Source: Solirubrobacterales bacterium | GTDB taxonomy: Bacteria > Actinomycetota > Thermoleophilia > Solirubrobacterales > Solirubrobacteraceae | DNA: 59,071 nt | Reading direction: 5' to 3' | Assembly (NCBI GenBank): GCA_026392255.1 | Contig: JAPLCJ010000016.1 | Location: 1 to 59,071 of the forward strand | Shown here: piece after piece, positions 49,940-58,911 of the stretch | Layout of the letters: each line of letters begins with the position of its first letter | Numbering within the stretch: the first letter of the stretch is position 1 | Position numbers and translations under genes: made by a program | Notes under the pieces: generated by a model | Told to the model about the DNA's origin: nothing | Database searches by the model: none | Seen by the model: the letters and a program-made list of their open reading frames with translations, nothing else

Positions 49940-51747
49940 GCGGCCCTGACGATCGCATCCCGGCGCTGCTGGCCCGATTTGGTCATACGGGGTTTCGCCC
50001 GGGCCAGGAGGCAGCTGTCACCGCTGCGCTTGCCGGACGCGATGTTCTTGCCGTAATGCCCACGGGCGCCGGTAAGTCGCTCTGTTACCAACTCCCGGCG
50101 CTCGCCTCAGAAGGTTTGACCCTCGTGGTCAGTCCGCTTGTCGCGCTGATGGACGACCAGATCAGCTCCCTCCAACATGTCGCACCGGGGGAGGTTGCTG
50201 CGGTTCATGGGTTGCGCGACCCGGAGGAGAACGACTACGCACTTGAGCAGGCTGCTGAGGGCAAGCTGCGCCTTCTTTACCTCGCACCGGAGCGCCTTGC
50301 TAACGCCCGGGCAACCAGTGCGCTGAAGGCCTGCAAACTGGAACGGGTTGTTGTTGACGAGGCCCACTGTGTTTCTTCGTGGGGGCATGACTTCCGGCCC
50401 GACTATTTCCGCCTTGGAGAGGCTGCCCGCCGCCTCGGGGCTGACAGGATCTCAGCCTTCACTGCGACGGCTACCGATCAAGTAACGGAGGACATCGCCC
50501 GCCGCCTTGGCCTGAGTGAGCCAGAGGTAATTCGGACAGGTTTCAACCGTCCGAACATCTCCCTGACTGCGATGACCTGCCAGGGGCGGCCGGATGAGGA
50601 CGCTTGCCTGAAGCAACTACTTGAGGCACCCCAGAGCCGTCCAGCGATTATCTATGCCGGCACCCGGAAGCAGACGGGTGAGGTGGCCAAGATGCTCAAG
50701 AAACACTTGGGCGTCAGGGTGGAGGCCTACCACGCTGGTCTGGAGCGCAAGTCCCGCGGGGAAATCCAACGCCGGTTTATGGGCGGTGAGACAGAAATCG
50801 TGGTCGCCACCAACGCTTTTGGCATGGGTGTCGACAAGGCAGACGTGCGCACCGTCGTCCATGTGGCAGTACCTGGCTCACTCGAGGCGCTCTACCAGGA
50901 GGCTGGCCGTGGAGGCCGCGATGGCCTTCCGTCCCGAGCGGTTCTGCTGGCGGAACCCCGTGACCGCAGTTTGCACGTCCACTTCATCAAGAGCGCCACA
51001 GTGGAGGACGATCAGCTCAAGAGTCTTGTCCGTCTATTGCGGGAGGCAGCCGATGATCGGGGTCTGGCAAAGATCACGGCGAGGTCAGCCGCAGGTGCCT
51101 GCGGAGGTGGATCTGAGCGGGCAACTGCCGCGCTTGGCCACCTTGCGTTTGCCGGCGTTCTAACGCCGATCCCGTCGCCTCCAGGTGAGGTTTCCGTCCG
51201 GCTCTCTGGCGAGCTGGACGAGGCTGCCCTTGCGCGTTCCCGTGCCGCTGCCCGCGATGCCGAGAAGCTCCGCTGGCGCCGCTACAACGAGGTCTGGGGA
51301 TACGTCGATGGGGAGACATGCCGCAGACAGGCAGTTCTTGACCACTTCGGCGACAAGCGCGAGGCAGTTTCTGAGGGTCCATGCTGCGATGTGTGTGACA
51401 AGTCGCTTGTACCCAAGGGCGCGCCGGCCGGCGCAGCAGGCACGCGTGCAAAGGGTGGGCCGCGCCGGGTTGTTGTCTCGGCGGAGGACGTTGATGGCCT
51501 CGAGGCAGCCCTGCTGGCCACGGTCAGAGACGCGACACCCACAGTGGGTAGGACACGCCTTGTCGAGATCATGCGCGGCTCGCAGTCCAAGTCGCTCTTA
51601 AGCAGCGGTCAGGACGGACTCGAGCATTACGGCGAGTACTCCCACCTCAGCAAGGACATCGTCCTTACCGTGGTAGACGACACGATTACTGCCGGCCGTC
51701 TGGTCTCCACCGGTGGCAGTTATCCCAAGCTGAAGCTGGCCGCATGA
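49936..51747 (+). CDS. recQ: ATP-dependent DNA helicase RecQ
   Basis: A 603-residue 3'-5' superfamily 2 helicase used in recombination repair. Walker A is GAGKS (45-48 region, MPTGAGKSLC), DEAH is at 141-144, TATAT and QEAGRGGRDG are present. The zinc-binding RQC part has CRRQAVLDHFGDK and CCDVCD. The C-terminal HRDC domain is shortened or absent. It overlaps both purF (GTGA) and purN (ATGA), an unusual place for a repair helicase. Confidence 0.94.
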   Translation: MSGPDDRIPALLARFGHTGFRPGQEAAVTAALAGRDVLAVMPTGAGKSLCYQLPALASEGLTLVVSPLVALMDDQISSLQHVAPGEVAAVHGLRDPEENDYALEQAAEGKLRLLYLAPERLANARATSALKACKLERVVVDEAHCVSSWGHDFRPDYFRLGEAARRLGADRISAFTATATDQVTEDIARRLGLSEPEVIRTGFNRPNISLTAMTCQGRPDEDACLKQLLEAPQSRPAIIYAGTRKQTGEVAKMLKKHLGVRVEAYHAGLERKSRGEIQRRFMGGETEIVVATNAFGMGVDKADVRTVVHVAVPGSLEALYQEAGRGGRDGLPSRAVLLAEPRDRSLHVHFIKSATVEDDQLKSLVRLLREAADDRGLAKITARSAAGACGGGSERATAALGHLAFAGVLTPIPSPPGEVSVRLSGELDEAALARSRAAARDAEKLRWRRYNEVWGYVDGETCRRQAVLDHFGDKREAVSEGPCCDVCDKSLVPKGAPAGAAGTRAKGGPRRVVVSAEDVDGLEAALLATVRDATPTVGRTRLVEIMRGSQSKSLLSSGQDGLEHYGEYSHLSKDIVLTVVDDTITAGRLVSTGGSYPKLKLAA

Positions 51748-52370
51748 GCTTTGGCGAGGAGGATCTGGGAACGACAGGACCACTGCTCCCCGGGCATGTG
51801 TCCAAGGTGGCGGTTCTAGCGTCGGGTGAAGGAACAAACCTGCAGGCCTTGATCGACTCGCTCGGTGAGGACCCAATCGTGGAGATCGTTGCCTTTGTGG
51901 CCTCCCGCGACGGTGCCCCGGCTCTGGCACGCGCGCAGGCTGCTGGTATCCCAACCAAGGTCTTTGACAAGGCGGACTTTGCAAACCGGCCCACGCGCGA
52001 CCTAGCGCTTGCGGCATGGCTGATCGGGCAAGGAGTTGGCCTGGTCGTGCTTGCTGGCTGGATGGAGCTGTTGACAGCGACTTTGCTGGACGCGTTCCCA
52101 GACCGCGTCGTCAATGTTCACCCGTCGCTGCTGCCTGAGTTCCCCGGCATTGATGCTGTGGGGCAGGCCGTCGCTGCGGGAGCTGAGCGAATCGGGGTGA
52201 CGGTTCACCTTGTTGACGAGGGCGTTGACACGGGTCGTGTACTGATGCAGGAAGGGATCGACCTGCCCGCGGGTTCCAGCGCCGAAGAGGCCGCCGAGCT
52301 GCTCCGCCCGATCGAACACCGCCTTCTTCCTGAGGCGGTCAGAGCCCTTGCCAGCGGTCGGCTGGCATAG
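51744..52370 (+). CDS. purN: Phosphoribosylglycinamide formyltransferase
   Basis: A 208-residue enzyme transferring formyl from 10-formyl-THF to GAR. Motifs: VAVLASGEGTNLQALID at about residue 21, the catalytic region VNVHPSLLPEFPG (Asn, His) and VDEGVDTGRV with the catalytic Asp. A 20-residue acidic leader precedes the core. It overlaps recQ (ATGA); its TAG stop is part of the purH -10 box. Confidence 0.95.
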   Translation: MSFGEEDLGTTGPLLPGHVSKVAVLASGEGTNLQALIDSLGEDPIVEIVAFVASRDGAPALARAQAAGIPTKVFDKADFANRPTRDLALAAWLIGQGVGLVVLAGWMELLTATLLDAFPDRVVNVHPSLLPEFPGIDAVGQAVAAGAERIGVTVHLVDEGVDTGRVLMQEGIDLPAGSSAEEAAELLRPIEHRLLPEAVRALASGRLA

Positions 52371-52373
52371 GAT
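52368..52373 (+). promoter_or_regulatory. -10 box TAGGAT before purH
   Basis: TAGGAT overlaps the purN stop codon and ends 9 nt before ATG 52383, so purH can be transcribed separately as a leaderless mRNA. Confidence 0.45.
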
Positions 52374-52382
52374 CGCGTTGAG

Positions 52383-53981
52383 ATGAGCGAAGCCAACGGA
52401 AACGACACGGTTAACCCAAACGAGGTGGTTGTCCGTCGAGCACTGGTTTCGGTCTCTGACAAAACCGGCGTTGTCGAGTTTGCCCAGGGCCTTGTGGACC
52501 TTGGGGTGGAGATCATCTCCACCGGTGGAACTGCGAAGTCGCTGCGTGAAGCGGGCCTCACCGTGCGCAGCGTGTCCGATTTGACTGGCTTCCCGGAAAT
52601 CATGGACGGCCGCGTTAAGACCCTGCATCCCAAGCTCCACGCTGCCCTGCTTGCCCGCCGTGACGACCCAGCTCACATGGCCGCAGCAACTGAGCATGAG
52701 GTGGAGTGGATTGACCTCGTTTGCGTAAATCTTTACCCGTTTGAGCAGGTCAGCAGTCGCTCTGGCGTGACTGACCTAGAGGTGATTGAGAACATCGATA
52801 TCGGCGGGCCTACGATGATTCGCGCTTCCGCGAAGAACCATGCGTTTGTTGCCACTCTTGTCAACCCGACGTCCTATGGCCCGGTCCTTGATGAGCTCAA
52901 GCGCAACGGCAACACCCTCTCGCCAGCCACGCGAAGGGATCTCGCCGGGCAAGCCTTCGCTCGAACGGCTGCCTACGACACGGCTATAGCCACGTGGTTC
53001 GCCGGCCCAGGTGCTCCCGAGCTTGCGGAGGAGGGTCACCCCAAGCGGATCGTCAAGTCGTACGAGAAGAAGACCAACCTCTCCTACGGGGAGAACCCCC
53101 ACCAGATCGCTTCTTACTACGCCGAGGCTGGCGTCCGGGTGGATCTACTCAGCCGCTTTGAACAGCTCGGCGGTAAAGCACTCTCCTACAACAATCTGCT
53201 CGACCTGGACGCTGTTCGCAGGATTGTGGATGAGTTTGACGAGCCAGCATGTGTGATCGTCAAGCACAACAATCCTTGTGGCGTTGCGATCGGTCCGGAC
53301 CCTCTGTCGGCCTACCGGTCTGCGTTCAAGTGCGATCCGCTTTCAGCGTTCGGCGGTGTAATTGCCTTCAACCGTGAGGTTGACGGGTCGGTCGCGACCG
53401 CTCTGATGGACCAGTTTGTGGAGGTGCTTGCCGCCCCGAACTTCAGTGCCGAGGCGCTTGAGATCCTCTCCGCCAAGCCAAACATCCGCATCCTCTCCGA
53501 CCACGACGCTGGTGGTGCCCAAACAGCGCCAGAGCACCGCGAGGTTCTGGGTGGTCTGTTGGTCCAGGATCGCGACACCGGGCAGTCAGGCCGTGACGGA
53601 ATGGAAGTTGTGTCAGAGCGCCAGCCAACCGAGGAGCAGTGGCAAGACATGCTGTTTGCCTGGACCGTGGCAAGGCACGTCAAGTCCAACGCCATCATCT
53701 TTGCCAAGGGCGGCGCAACATTGGGCATTGGGGCTGGCCAGATGAGCCGTGTTGACAGTGCCCGGATTGCCGTCAGTAAGGCCCCCGAGAGCCTTGAGGG
53801 CTCAGCTGTTGCCAGCGACGCGTTCTTCCCCTTCGCAGACGGCCCGCAGGAGGCAATTGATGCCGGTGCGTCCTGTGTGATTCAGCCAGGTGGCAGCATC
53901 CGTGACGACGAGGTCATAGCCGCCTGCAATGAGGCGGGCGTGGTTCTTGTAATGACCGGCCGCCGCCACTTCCGCCACTAG
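52383..53981 (+). CDS. purH: Bifunctional AICAR transformylase / IMP cyclohydrolase
   Basis: A 532-residue enzyme for the last two steps to IMP. The N-terminal MGS-like cyclohydrolase domain begins RALVSVSDKTGVVEFAQGL and includes STGGTAKSLREAG and GFPEIMDGRVKTLHP. The transformylase domain has SYGENPHQIASYY, VKHNNPCGVAIG (catalytic Lys/His) and the end SCVIQPGGSIRDDEVI and MTGRRHFRH. Both active sites look intact. Last gene of the purine cluster. Confidence 0.97.
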   Translation: MSEANGNDTVNPNEVVVRRALVSVSDKTGVVEFAQGLVDLGVEIISTGGTAKSLREAGLTVRSVSDLTGFPEIMDGRVKTLHPKLHAALLARRDDPAHMAAATEHEVEWIDLVCVNLYPFEQVSSRSGVTDLEVIENIDIGGPTMIRASAKNHAFVATLVNPTSYGPVLDELKRNGNTLSPATRRDLAGQAFARTAAYDTAIATWFAGPGAPELAEEGHPKRIVKSYEKKTNLSYGENPHQIASYYAEAGVRVDLLSRFEQLGGKALSYNNLLDLDAVRRIVDEFDEPACVIVKHNNPCGVAIGPDPLSAYRSAFKCDPLSAFGGVIAFNREVDGSVATALMDQFVEVLAAPNFSAEALEILSAKPNIRILSDHDAGGAQTAPEHREVLGGLLVQDRDTGQSGRDGMEVVSERQPTEEQWQDMLFAWTVARHVKSNAIIFAKGGATLGIGAGQMSRVDSARIAVSKAPESLEGSAVASDAFFPFADGPQEAIDAGASCVIQPGGSIRDDEVIAACNEAGVVLVMTGRRHFRH

Positions 53982-53999
53982 CGGCGCTAGACCAAATAA

Positions 54000-54022
54000 G
54001 AGGGCGACTCTAGGCCGCCCTC
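54000..54022 (-). terminator. Terminator of the beta-propeller gene, possibly bidirectional
   Basis: GAGGGCG and CGCCCTC pair as a 7-bp stem with a 9-nt loop. On the minus strand it is followed by TTATTT, a Rho-independent pattern for the gene ending at 54049; on the plus strand it follows purH without a T run. Confidence 0.65.
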
Positions 54023-54048
54023 AAATTCCAGTTTGTAGTGGCTCTTCC

Positions 54049-55080
54049 CTAGGAGCCGGAGGTGAAGTTGAGCTTCTGAACCCTCTTGGCTACTCCGTCC
54101 GCTATCCACATGCCGTCGGAGCACAGCCCGGACTGGAGTGCTGAGACCGCGTTAGGTGCGACGCCAAGCCCGATGGTCTGGGTTACAGCCGATGTGGTTA
54201 GGTTGATCACGGACACCGACTTACCACTGTTGTTTGGCACTAGGAGGTAGTCCCATCCGGTCCCGGGTGCGCCGGGGAAGAGTTCTCCTAGGGCGGAGTG
54301 GCAACCTGAAAGGCTCCATGGATGCTTGCCGACCGCGATTGTTCGAGTGACCCGCCAAGTTGAGAGGCTGATTACCGACACGGACGCCGCGCCGTCATTC
54401 GATACATAGGCAGCCACTGCGTTTGGGTTGATCACAACTGCATAGGGGTTGGTTCCCACCGTGATCGTCCTACTGACCGTGTTGCTGCTGGTGTTGATCA
54501 CGGAAACAGTTTTGGAGTCGTAATTGGTTACAAGTACATAGCCGCCGCTCGGGGTGACAGCAGTGTCATATGGCGACTTGCCCACGGCGATTGTCTTTGT
54601 GACCCTGAAGGTGGTTGTGTCGATAACTGACACGCTCTTGCTTCCACTGTTGGCGGTGTAGAGGTACCGGCCATTAGGCGTTATTGCAAGACCGTATGGG
54701 GTGCTTCCAACCTTCACGGTTCCAGTCAGCGAAAAAGTTGAGGTATTGATTCGCGAGACGGTTGCCTTGTTGTCGTTAATTACATAGGCCGTATCGCCCA
54801 ACGGTGAGAAGACAATCCCGTCGGGATGGGAGCCAGACTCGATCGTTCGGGTTATAGCTTTAGTCAATGGATTGATGATGGAGATCGTGCTCGCACCGTT
54901 GTTACCGACCCAGAGCGAGCCGCCGGGGCCACCGGTTAGAACGTCGGGACTGGCACCGACACTAATGGAGACTCCCGAGTCAAGCGAGAAGCTCGGAGCT
55001 AGTGCTGATGCTCCAGGGACTGCAATCAGAAGCGCTGCGCCTGCACCAAAAATAGAGACAACCTTCGACCGTCGATTCAT
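54049..55080 (-). CDS. Secreted YVTN-type beta-propeller protein
   Basis: A 343-residue protein with a signal peptide (about 1-27, ending ASALA) and seven or so blades with the repeat core TPYGLAITPNGRYLYTANSG, then SVSVIDTTT and RTIAVG. This matches surface-layer YVTN/YncE beta-propellers, whose functions are mostly binding or scaffolding. The codon use and base composition look slightly less GC-biased than in neighbouring purine genes. It stands alone between a terminator and the glycan operon on the same strand. Confidence 0.88.
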   Translation of the reverse strand: MNRRSKVVSIFGAGAALLIAVPGASALAPSFSLDSGVSISVGASPDVLTGGPGGSLWVGNNGASTISIINPLTKAITRTIESGSHPDGIVFSPLGDTAYVINDNKATVSRINTSTFSLTGTVKVGSTPYGLAITPNGRYLYTANSGSKSVSVIDTTTFRVTKTIAVGKSPYDTAVTPSGGYVLVTNYDSKTVSVINTSSNTVSRTITVGTNPYAVVINPNAVAAYVSNDGAASVSVISLSTWRVTRTIAVGKHPWSLSGCHSALGELFPGAPGTGWDYLLVPNNSGKSVSVINLTTSAVTQTIGLGVAPNAVSALQSGLCSDGMWIADGVAKRVQKLNFTSGS

Positions 55081-55160
55081 ACTCGACCCCCGCTTAACTT
55101 AGATGTGGCACAGAGGCTATCTCTGGGGACCAGTTGGGTCAAGTTTCTGACTAGGTCTGG

Positions 55161-56915
55161 TCAGCGCAATAGTTCGCTGACGGGTACCGCGCGCAGGTGG
55201 TTTGTGACTAGCGCGCGGCGAAGTTCATCTAGTGCTCCCAGTGACCGCGGGTCCGATGTGATCACTACGACAACGATCTCCCCACGGTTGAGGGCCCCAA
55301 TTGTGGACCGCGACGTCACGGTCACCGCGCCCTTGACTGCCTTGCCGCCGAGCGACTTGGCTGCTTCATATTCACCGATTGAGAACCCGCGAGCGGGAGG
55401 CTGGTACGCGAACGGTTTGCGGAGCTGGAGATCGAGAATCAGCCGCTTCAGGCGGGACCTAGTTGCCAGCCAACGGAAGGCCCCTGACTTGCGAAGGTGG
55501 GGAATTGGCTCTGAGCCCGCGGCAGTAATGCTTAAAAGCGACTGTCTGGACTGTGGCTGGGTTACTGCCACTGAGGCTCTAATTCCACGCGCGTTCAGAG
55601 CGGCAGCGGTGGCTGGGAGAGAGCCCTGCGGTCCGTCGATAATCACGCCTGCCACAGGTTGGCTGGTTGGAATCGAACTGACAGCCTTGAGGCGTAGCGG
55701 ACCATCGAACAGGTTGAAGCCAGTGCCGCTCCCGAGTACCAGCCAGCCAATGGCGGCCAGGCAGACAGCGCCGGTGAGCACTCGGCGGCCGACCAGTTTC
55801 CACGCAGGCGTTGGTGGAACCCAGCGGTGTAGTTCCCGCGAGAGATCTGCGGTTGAGGGCAGCTGGGCATAACGAGGATCACGGGGGAGTGGCTCTTCTA
55901 GAGCCCTGTCGATTGCGCCAGCAAGCTCGGCGCGCTTCTTGACAACCTGGGCCAGTCCAAGATGCACGTACTCTCGGTTGTTCTCCCGAACATGACCAAC
56001 CCCAAAGCCGTAGGAGATGACCTGTGTGCCACAGATCATCGCCTCAAGTGCCGTGAGGCCGCCCGTGGCATGGATCAGTACGTCACCGGCGGACAGGAAG
56101 GTTGCCATGCGGTCGGTGAAGCCCTCAATCCGTAGCCGGTCCTCCCCTTTGAACTCCTCAGTAAGAGCAGCCTTGACAACCTCGTTACGCCCACACAGAA
56201 CGACCACTTGAGCGCCCGGCCGGGCTAGGGCTGTGGCGACGCCTCCAGCTACATCACCAACACCCCAACCTCCACCTGAAACGATGATTACTTCACCTTC
56301 CGCGGGGAGGCCAAGCTCTGTGCGCGCCTCGGGGCGCGTTGGTGGGTTCAGGAAGGCTGGAGATGTTGGGGGGAGAGCCCAACGCACGGATCCTGTGCCA
56401 GCAATTCGCTCAACGGTCTCAGTTGATTCGCGGTGGGTGACGGTGTGAAGATCAATGCCCTTGTGTGCCCAGAAGTAGAGACCCGCCAGGTCAGTTATGC
56501 CTGCGATTGTCGGGATCTTAAGCCTGCCTTTGAGTCGCATCTCACCCAGTGCAACCGTCACTCCAGGGTATGTGGAGATGATCAGATCCGGAGTGTGGGC
56601 GTTGATGATCCGCATCAGTGGCCGGGAGCCAATTCGCGTCAGTAGCTTCTGTGAAAACCAACGGGTGGGCGCGACCTTCATGAACAGCCAGTACTGGATC
56701 TCAAACAGCCATGGGAACCACTTGAAGGACACCTCAGCGCCATCCCGCACGATGCTGGTGAGAACGCCGCCCATTGCGGTCAGCCCATTGACGATGGTGA
56801 CCCGAGCCTCGGGTTCACTCTCGCTGAACTCTCGCTGAATCGCCCGAGCTGGCCCGTCATGACCCTCACCGATATCAGCGGAGAGGATGAGGACCTTGCG
56901 GGGTTCTCCGCTCAC
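55161..56915 (-). CDS. MGDG-synthase-like glycosyltransferase fused to a degenerate polysaccharide deacetylase domain
   Basis: A 584-residue protein. Residues 1-375 resemble MGDG synthase / MurG-type GT28 enzymes: VLILSADIGEGHDGPARAI at the start, ISTYPGVTVALGE, and the UDP-sugar half VVSGGGWGVGD, HATGGLTALEAM and YGFGVGHVRENN. A basic stretch and one membrane helix follow (RRVLTGAVCLAAIGWLVLG). The last 160 residues follow a NodB deacetylase (GVIIDGPQGSLPATAAAL, AYQPPARG, DELRRALV), but the metal and catalytic motifs are lost. GTG 56915 is chosen because the core starts there and the gap to the epimerase stop is 16 nt. Confidence 0.82.
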   Translation of the reverse strand: MSGEPRKVLILSADIGEGHDGPARAIQREFSESEPEARVTIVNGLTAMGGVLTSIVRDGAEVSFKWFPWLFEIQYWLFMKVAPTRWFSQKLLTRIGSRPLMRIINAHTPDLIISTYPGVTVALGEMRLKGRLKIPTIAGITDLAGLYFWAHKGIDLHTVTHRESTETVERIAGTGSVRWALPPTSPAFLNPPTRPEARTELGLPAEGEVIIVSGGGWGVGDVAGGVATALARPGAQVVVLCGRNEVVKAALTEEFKGEDRLRIEGFTDRMATFLSAGDVLIHATGGLTALEAMICGTQVISYGFGVGHVRENNREYVHLGLAQVVKKRAELAGAIDRALEEPLPRDPRYAQLPSTADLSRELHRWVPPTPAWKLVGRRVLTGAVCLAAIGWLVLGSGTGFNLFDGPLRLKAVSSIPTSQPVAGVIIDGPQGSLPATAAALNARGIRASVAVTQPQSRQSLLSITAAGSEPIPHLRKSGAFRWLATRSRLKRLILDLQLRKPFAYQPPARGFSIGEYEAAKSLGGKAVKGAVTVTSRSTIGALNRGEIVVVVITSDPRSLGALDELRRALVTNHLRAVPVSELLR

Positions 56916-56931
56916 GACAGCCTGTTGATTC

Positions 56932-57831
56932 TTAGGCCTGAGCCTTGCGCCACTCGACGTAGCGACGCGCGCCCTCGGCAAAGTCTGTGGCGGCGGTCCA
57001 ACCAAGTTCATCCGCAGCCCGCTGGCCGCTGATCACAGCGCCAGCAAAGTCGCCAGCGCGACCTTCGGTGACAACAACTTCGCCATCTCCGAGTAGCTCT
57101 TGGGCTTTCTCAGCTACTTGCAGAATTGAGGTTTCCTCGGTGCCGACAAGGTTGTAGATCCGGTTTGCGCCTTCAGGGGCAAGCGACCTGACAACTGCGT
57201 CAGCGATGTCCTCTACGTAGACGAAGCGGCGCGTCTGGGTTCCGCCACCGGCAAGGGTGATCGGCTCGCCGTTGAGGATCTTCCCGCAGAACAAGGCGAG
57301 GACAGTTGCCTCACGCGCACGTGGGCCGTAAGGGATCCCAAATCGGAGGATTGTGTAGTCAAGGTCAAAGAGAGCCTTGTAGGAGGTGCAGTAGGCCTCA
57401 CCGGCAAGCTTGCCTGCGGTGTAGAGGTGCGAAGGAAGGGCAGGGTTGACGTCCTCGTTGATCTCAAGCTCTTTGTTGTCTTGGTAGACCCAGATTGTCG
57501 AGGCGTAGACAACGCGCTTGACTCCGGCCCGTTTGGCGGCCTCAAGCACACAGATGCTTCCGCGAGCGTTGAGTTCCTCAGCCCAGAGGGGGTCCTTCTG
57601 GACCTCTCCGACGTCGGCTGCTGCTGCAAGGTGAGCGACGGCGTCACAGCCTGCCATTGCGTTCTCAAGAGCATCAACGTCTGTGATCGAACCCTCACAG
57701 AACGGAACCTCTTCACCCTGCCACTGGCTTGGGCGAATATCGAAGTTGACGGGCTCGTGGCCTGCGGCCTTGAGGTGGTCAATCACGTGGGAGGCAATGA
57801 ATCCACTGCCGCCGGTTACAAGAACTTTCAT
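56932..57831 (-). CDS. NAD-dependent sugar epimerase/dehydratase
   Basis: A 299-residue extended SDR enzyme acting on a nucleotide sugar. Rossmann motif MKVLVTGGSGFIASHV, LAAAADVGEV strand, the catalytic Thr/Ser in YASTIWVY and the Tyr/Lys in YTAGKLAGE; RRFVYVEDIADAV closes the core. ATG 57831 has GGGAGGG upstream and overlaps the stop of the aminotransferase gene (ATGA). Epimerase or dehydratase chemistry cannot be separated by motif. Confidence 0.9.
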   Translation of the reverse strand: MKVLVTGGSGFIASHVIDHLKAAGHEPVNFDIRPSQWQGEEVPFCEGSITDVDALENAMAGCDAVAHLAAAADVGEVQKDPLWAEELNARGSICVLEAAKRAGVKRVVYASTIWVYQDNKELEINEDVNPALPSHLYTAGKLAGEAYCTSYKALFDLDYTILRFGIPYGPRAREATVLALFCGKILNGEPITLAGGGTQTRRFVYVEDIADAVVRSLAPEGANRIYNLVGTEETSILQVAEKAQELLGDGEVVVTEGRAGDFAGAVISGQRAADELGWTAATDFAEGARRYVEWRKAQA

Positions 57832-58853
57832 GAAACACCCTCCGGGAGGTTGGGGCCCGCGTAGTAAAGCGGCGGACAGGAATGGTTTTGGGCAACCCAA
57901 TCAGCGTTTGGAAGGTCAACCTGGTGGCCCATGATGCGATGACACGGCTGGTCGTAGACCCGGCCGGTGCTCTTCTCCAACTGCTCGAAGACGATGTACT
58001 TGTAGTACCCGCTGATCATTCCTTCGGGCATCTCAAGCTTGGTGTTAGCGAACTGCTTGTCGAGGATCTGCTTGGCGACCTTGTTCTTCCAGTCGATCAT
58101 CTCCTCGAGGCGCTCAATCTGAATCAGGCCAAGGGCAGCAGTGAAGTCGCTCATTCGGTAGTTCAGGCCGTCAACTGTGTGCTCGGGCTTGCCGTAGTTG
58201 CGGTAGGCCTTTGCGTACTCGACCAGTTCAGGGTTCTTGGAGACGAGGATTCCGCCTTCGCCGGTGCTGATTGTCTTGGTGGCGTAGAAGCTGTAAACGC
58301 CAGCGTCACCGAAGGTGCCGGGCTTCTGACCGTTCCACGAAGCTCCGTGGGCGTGCGCACAGTCCTCTAGAAGGACAATTCCGTTGGCCTTGCAGTAGCC
58401 GGCGATCTTCTCTGTGTCAAAAGCGATGTGTCCCCCGATGTGGACGAGCCAGACAGCCTTTGGCTTGTGGAGCTCGGCCTTCTTCTCAAAGTCGTCAAAT
58501 GACATGCAGAGGTCTTCGCGGTTGCAGTCAACAAACTCAACCTTGCCGCCGGCCTTGATGACTGAAAGGGGTGTGGCCATGAAGGTGTTGGATGGGCAGA
58601 GGACAACCTCGTCCTTTACGTCAACCCAGTCAAGGGCTGCCATCGCACCGCCCGACCATGAGCTGGTGGCAACTGCAGGCGCTCCGTTCCACTTTTCCCA
58701 AGCTTGCTCGAACGCCGCGTTCATTGGCCCTTCGGCCCAGCGGTTGCTCTCGAAGACCTGGTCGATCAGTTCGTGGAACCGGGCGCGGTCGCGTTGGTCG
58801 AAACCAATGGCAAAGGAAGTGAAGTCAGGTGCTGATTCTGGTGTGAGGCTCAT
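57828..58853 (-). CDS. DegT/DnrJ/EryC1 family sugar aminotransferase
   Basis: A 341-residue PLP enzyme that aminates keto-sugars of nucleotide sugars. SWSGGAMAALDW binds the cofactor phosphate, LLEDCAHAHGASW holds the PLP Asp, and the Schiff-base Lys is in SFYATKTISTGEGG. ATG 58853 (MSLTPESAPDF) has GGAGA just upstream; codons to 58934 lie in the region after the deacetylase. It lies between a deacetylase and an epimerase, so the operon probably makes an amino sugar for a surface glycan. Confidence 0.92.
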   Translation of the reverse strand: MSLTPESAPDFTSFAIGFDQRDRARFHELIDQVFESNRWAEGPMNAAFEQAWEKWNGAPAVATSSWSGGAMAALDWVDVKDEVVLCPSNTFMATPLSVIKAGGKVEFVDCNREDLCMSFDDFEKKAELHKPKAVWLVHIGGHIAFDTEKIAGYCKANGIVLLEDCAHAHGASWNGQKPGTFGDAGVYSFYATKTISTGEGGILVSKNPELVEYAKAYRNYGKPEHTVDGLNYRMSDFTAALGLIQIERLEEMIDWKNKVAKQILDKQFANTKLEMPEGMISGYYKYIVFEQLEKSTGRVYDQPCHRIMGHQVDLPNADWVAQNHSCPPLYYAGPNLPEGVS

Positions 58854-58911
58854 GTGGTCTCCGATTACGGGGGCGGGATGTCGGCCGTGAAGCTGCGTAC
58901 TGGGCTGCCCG

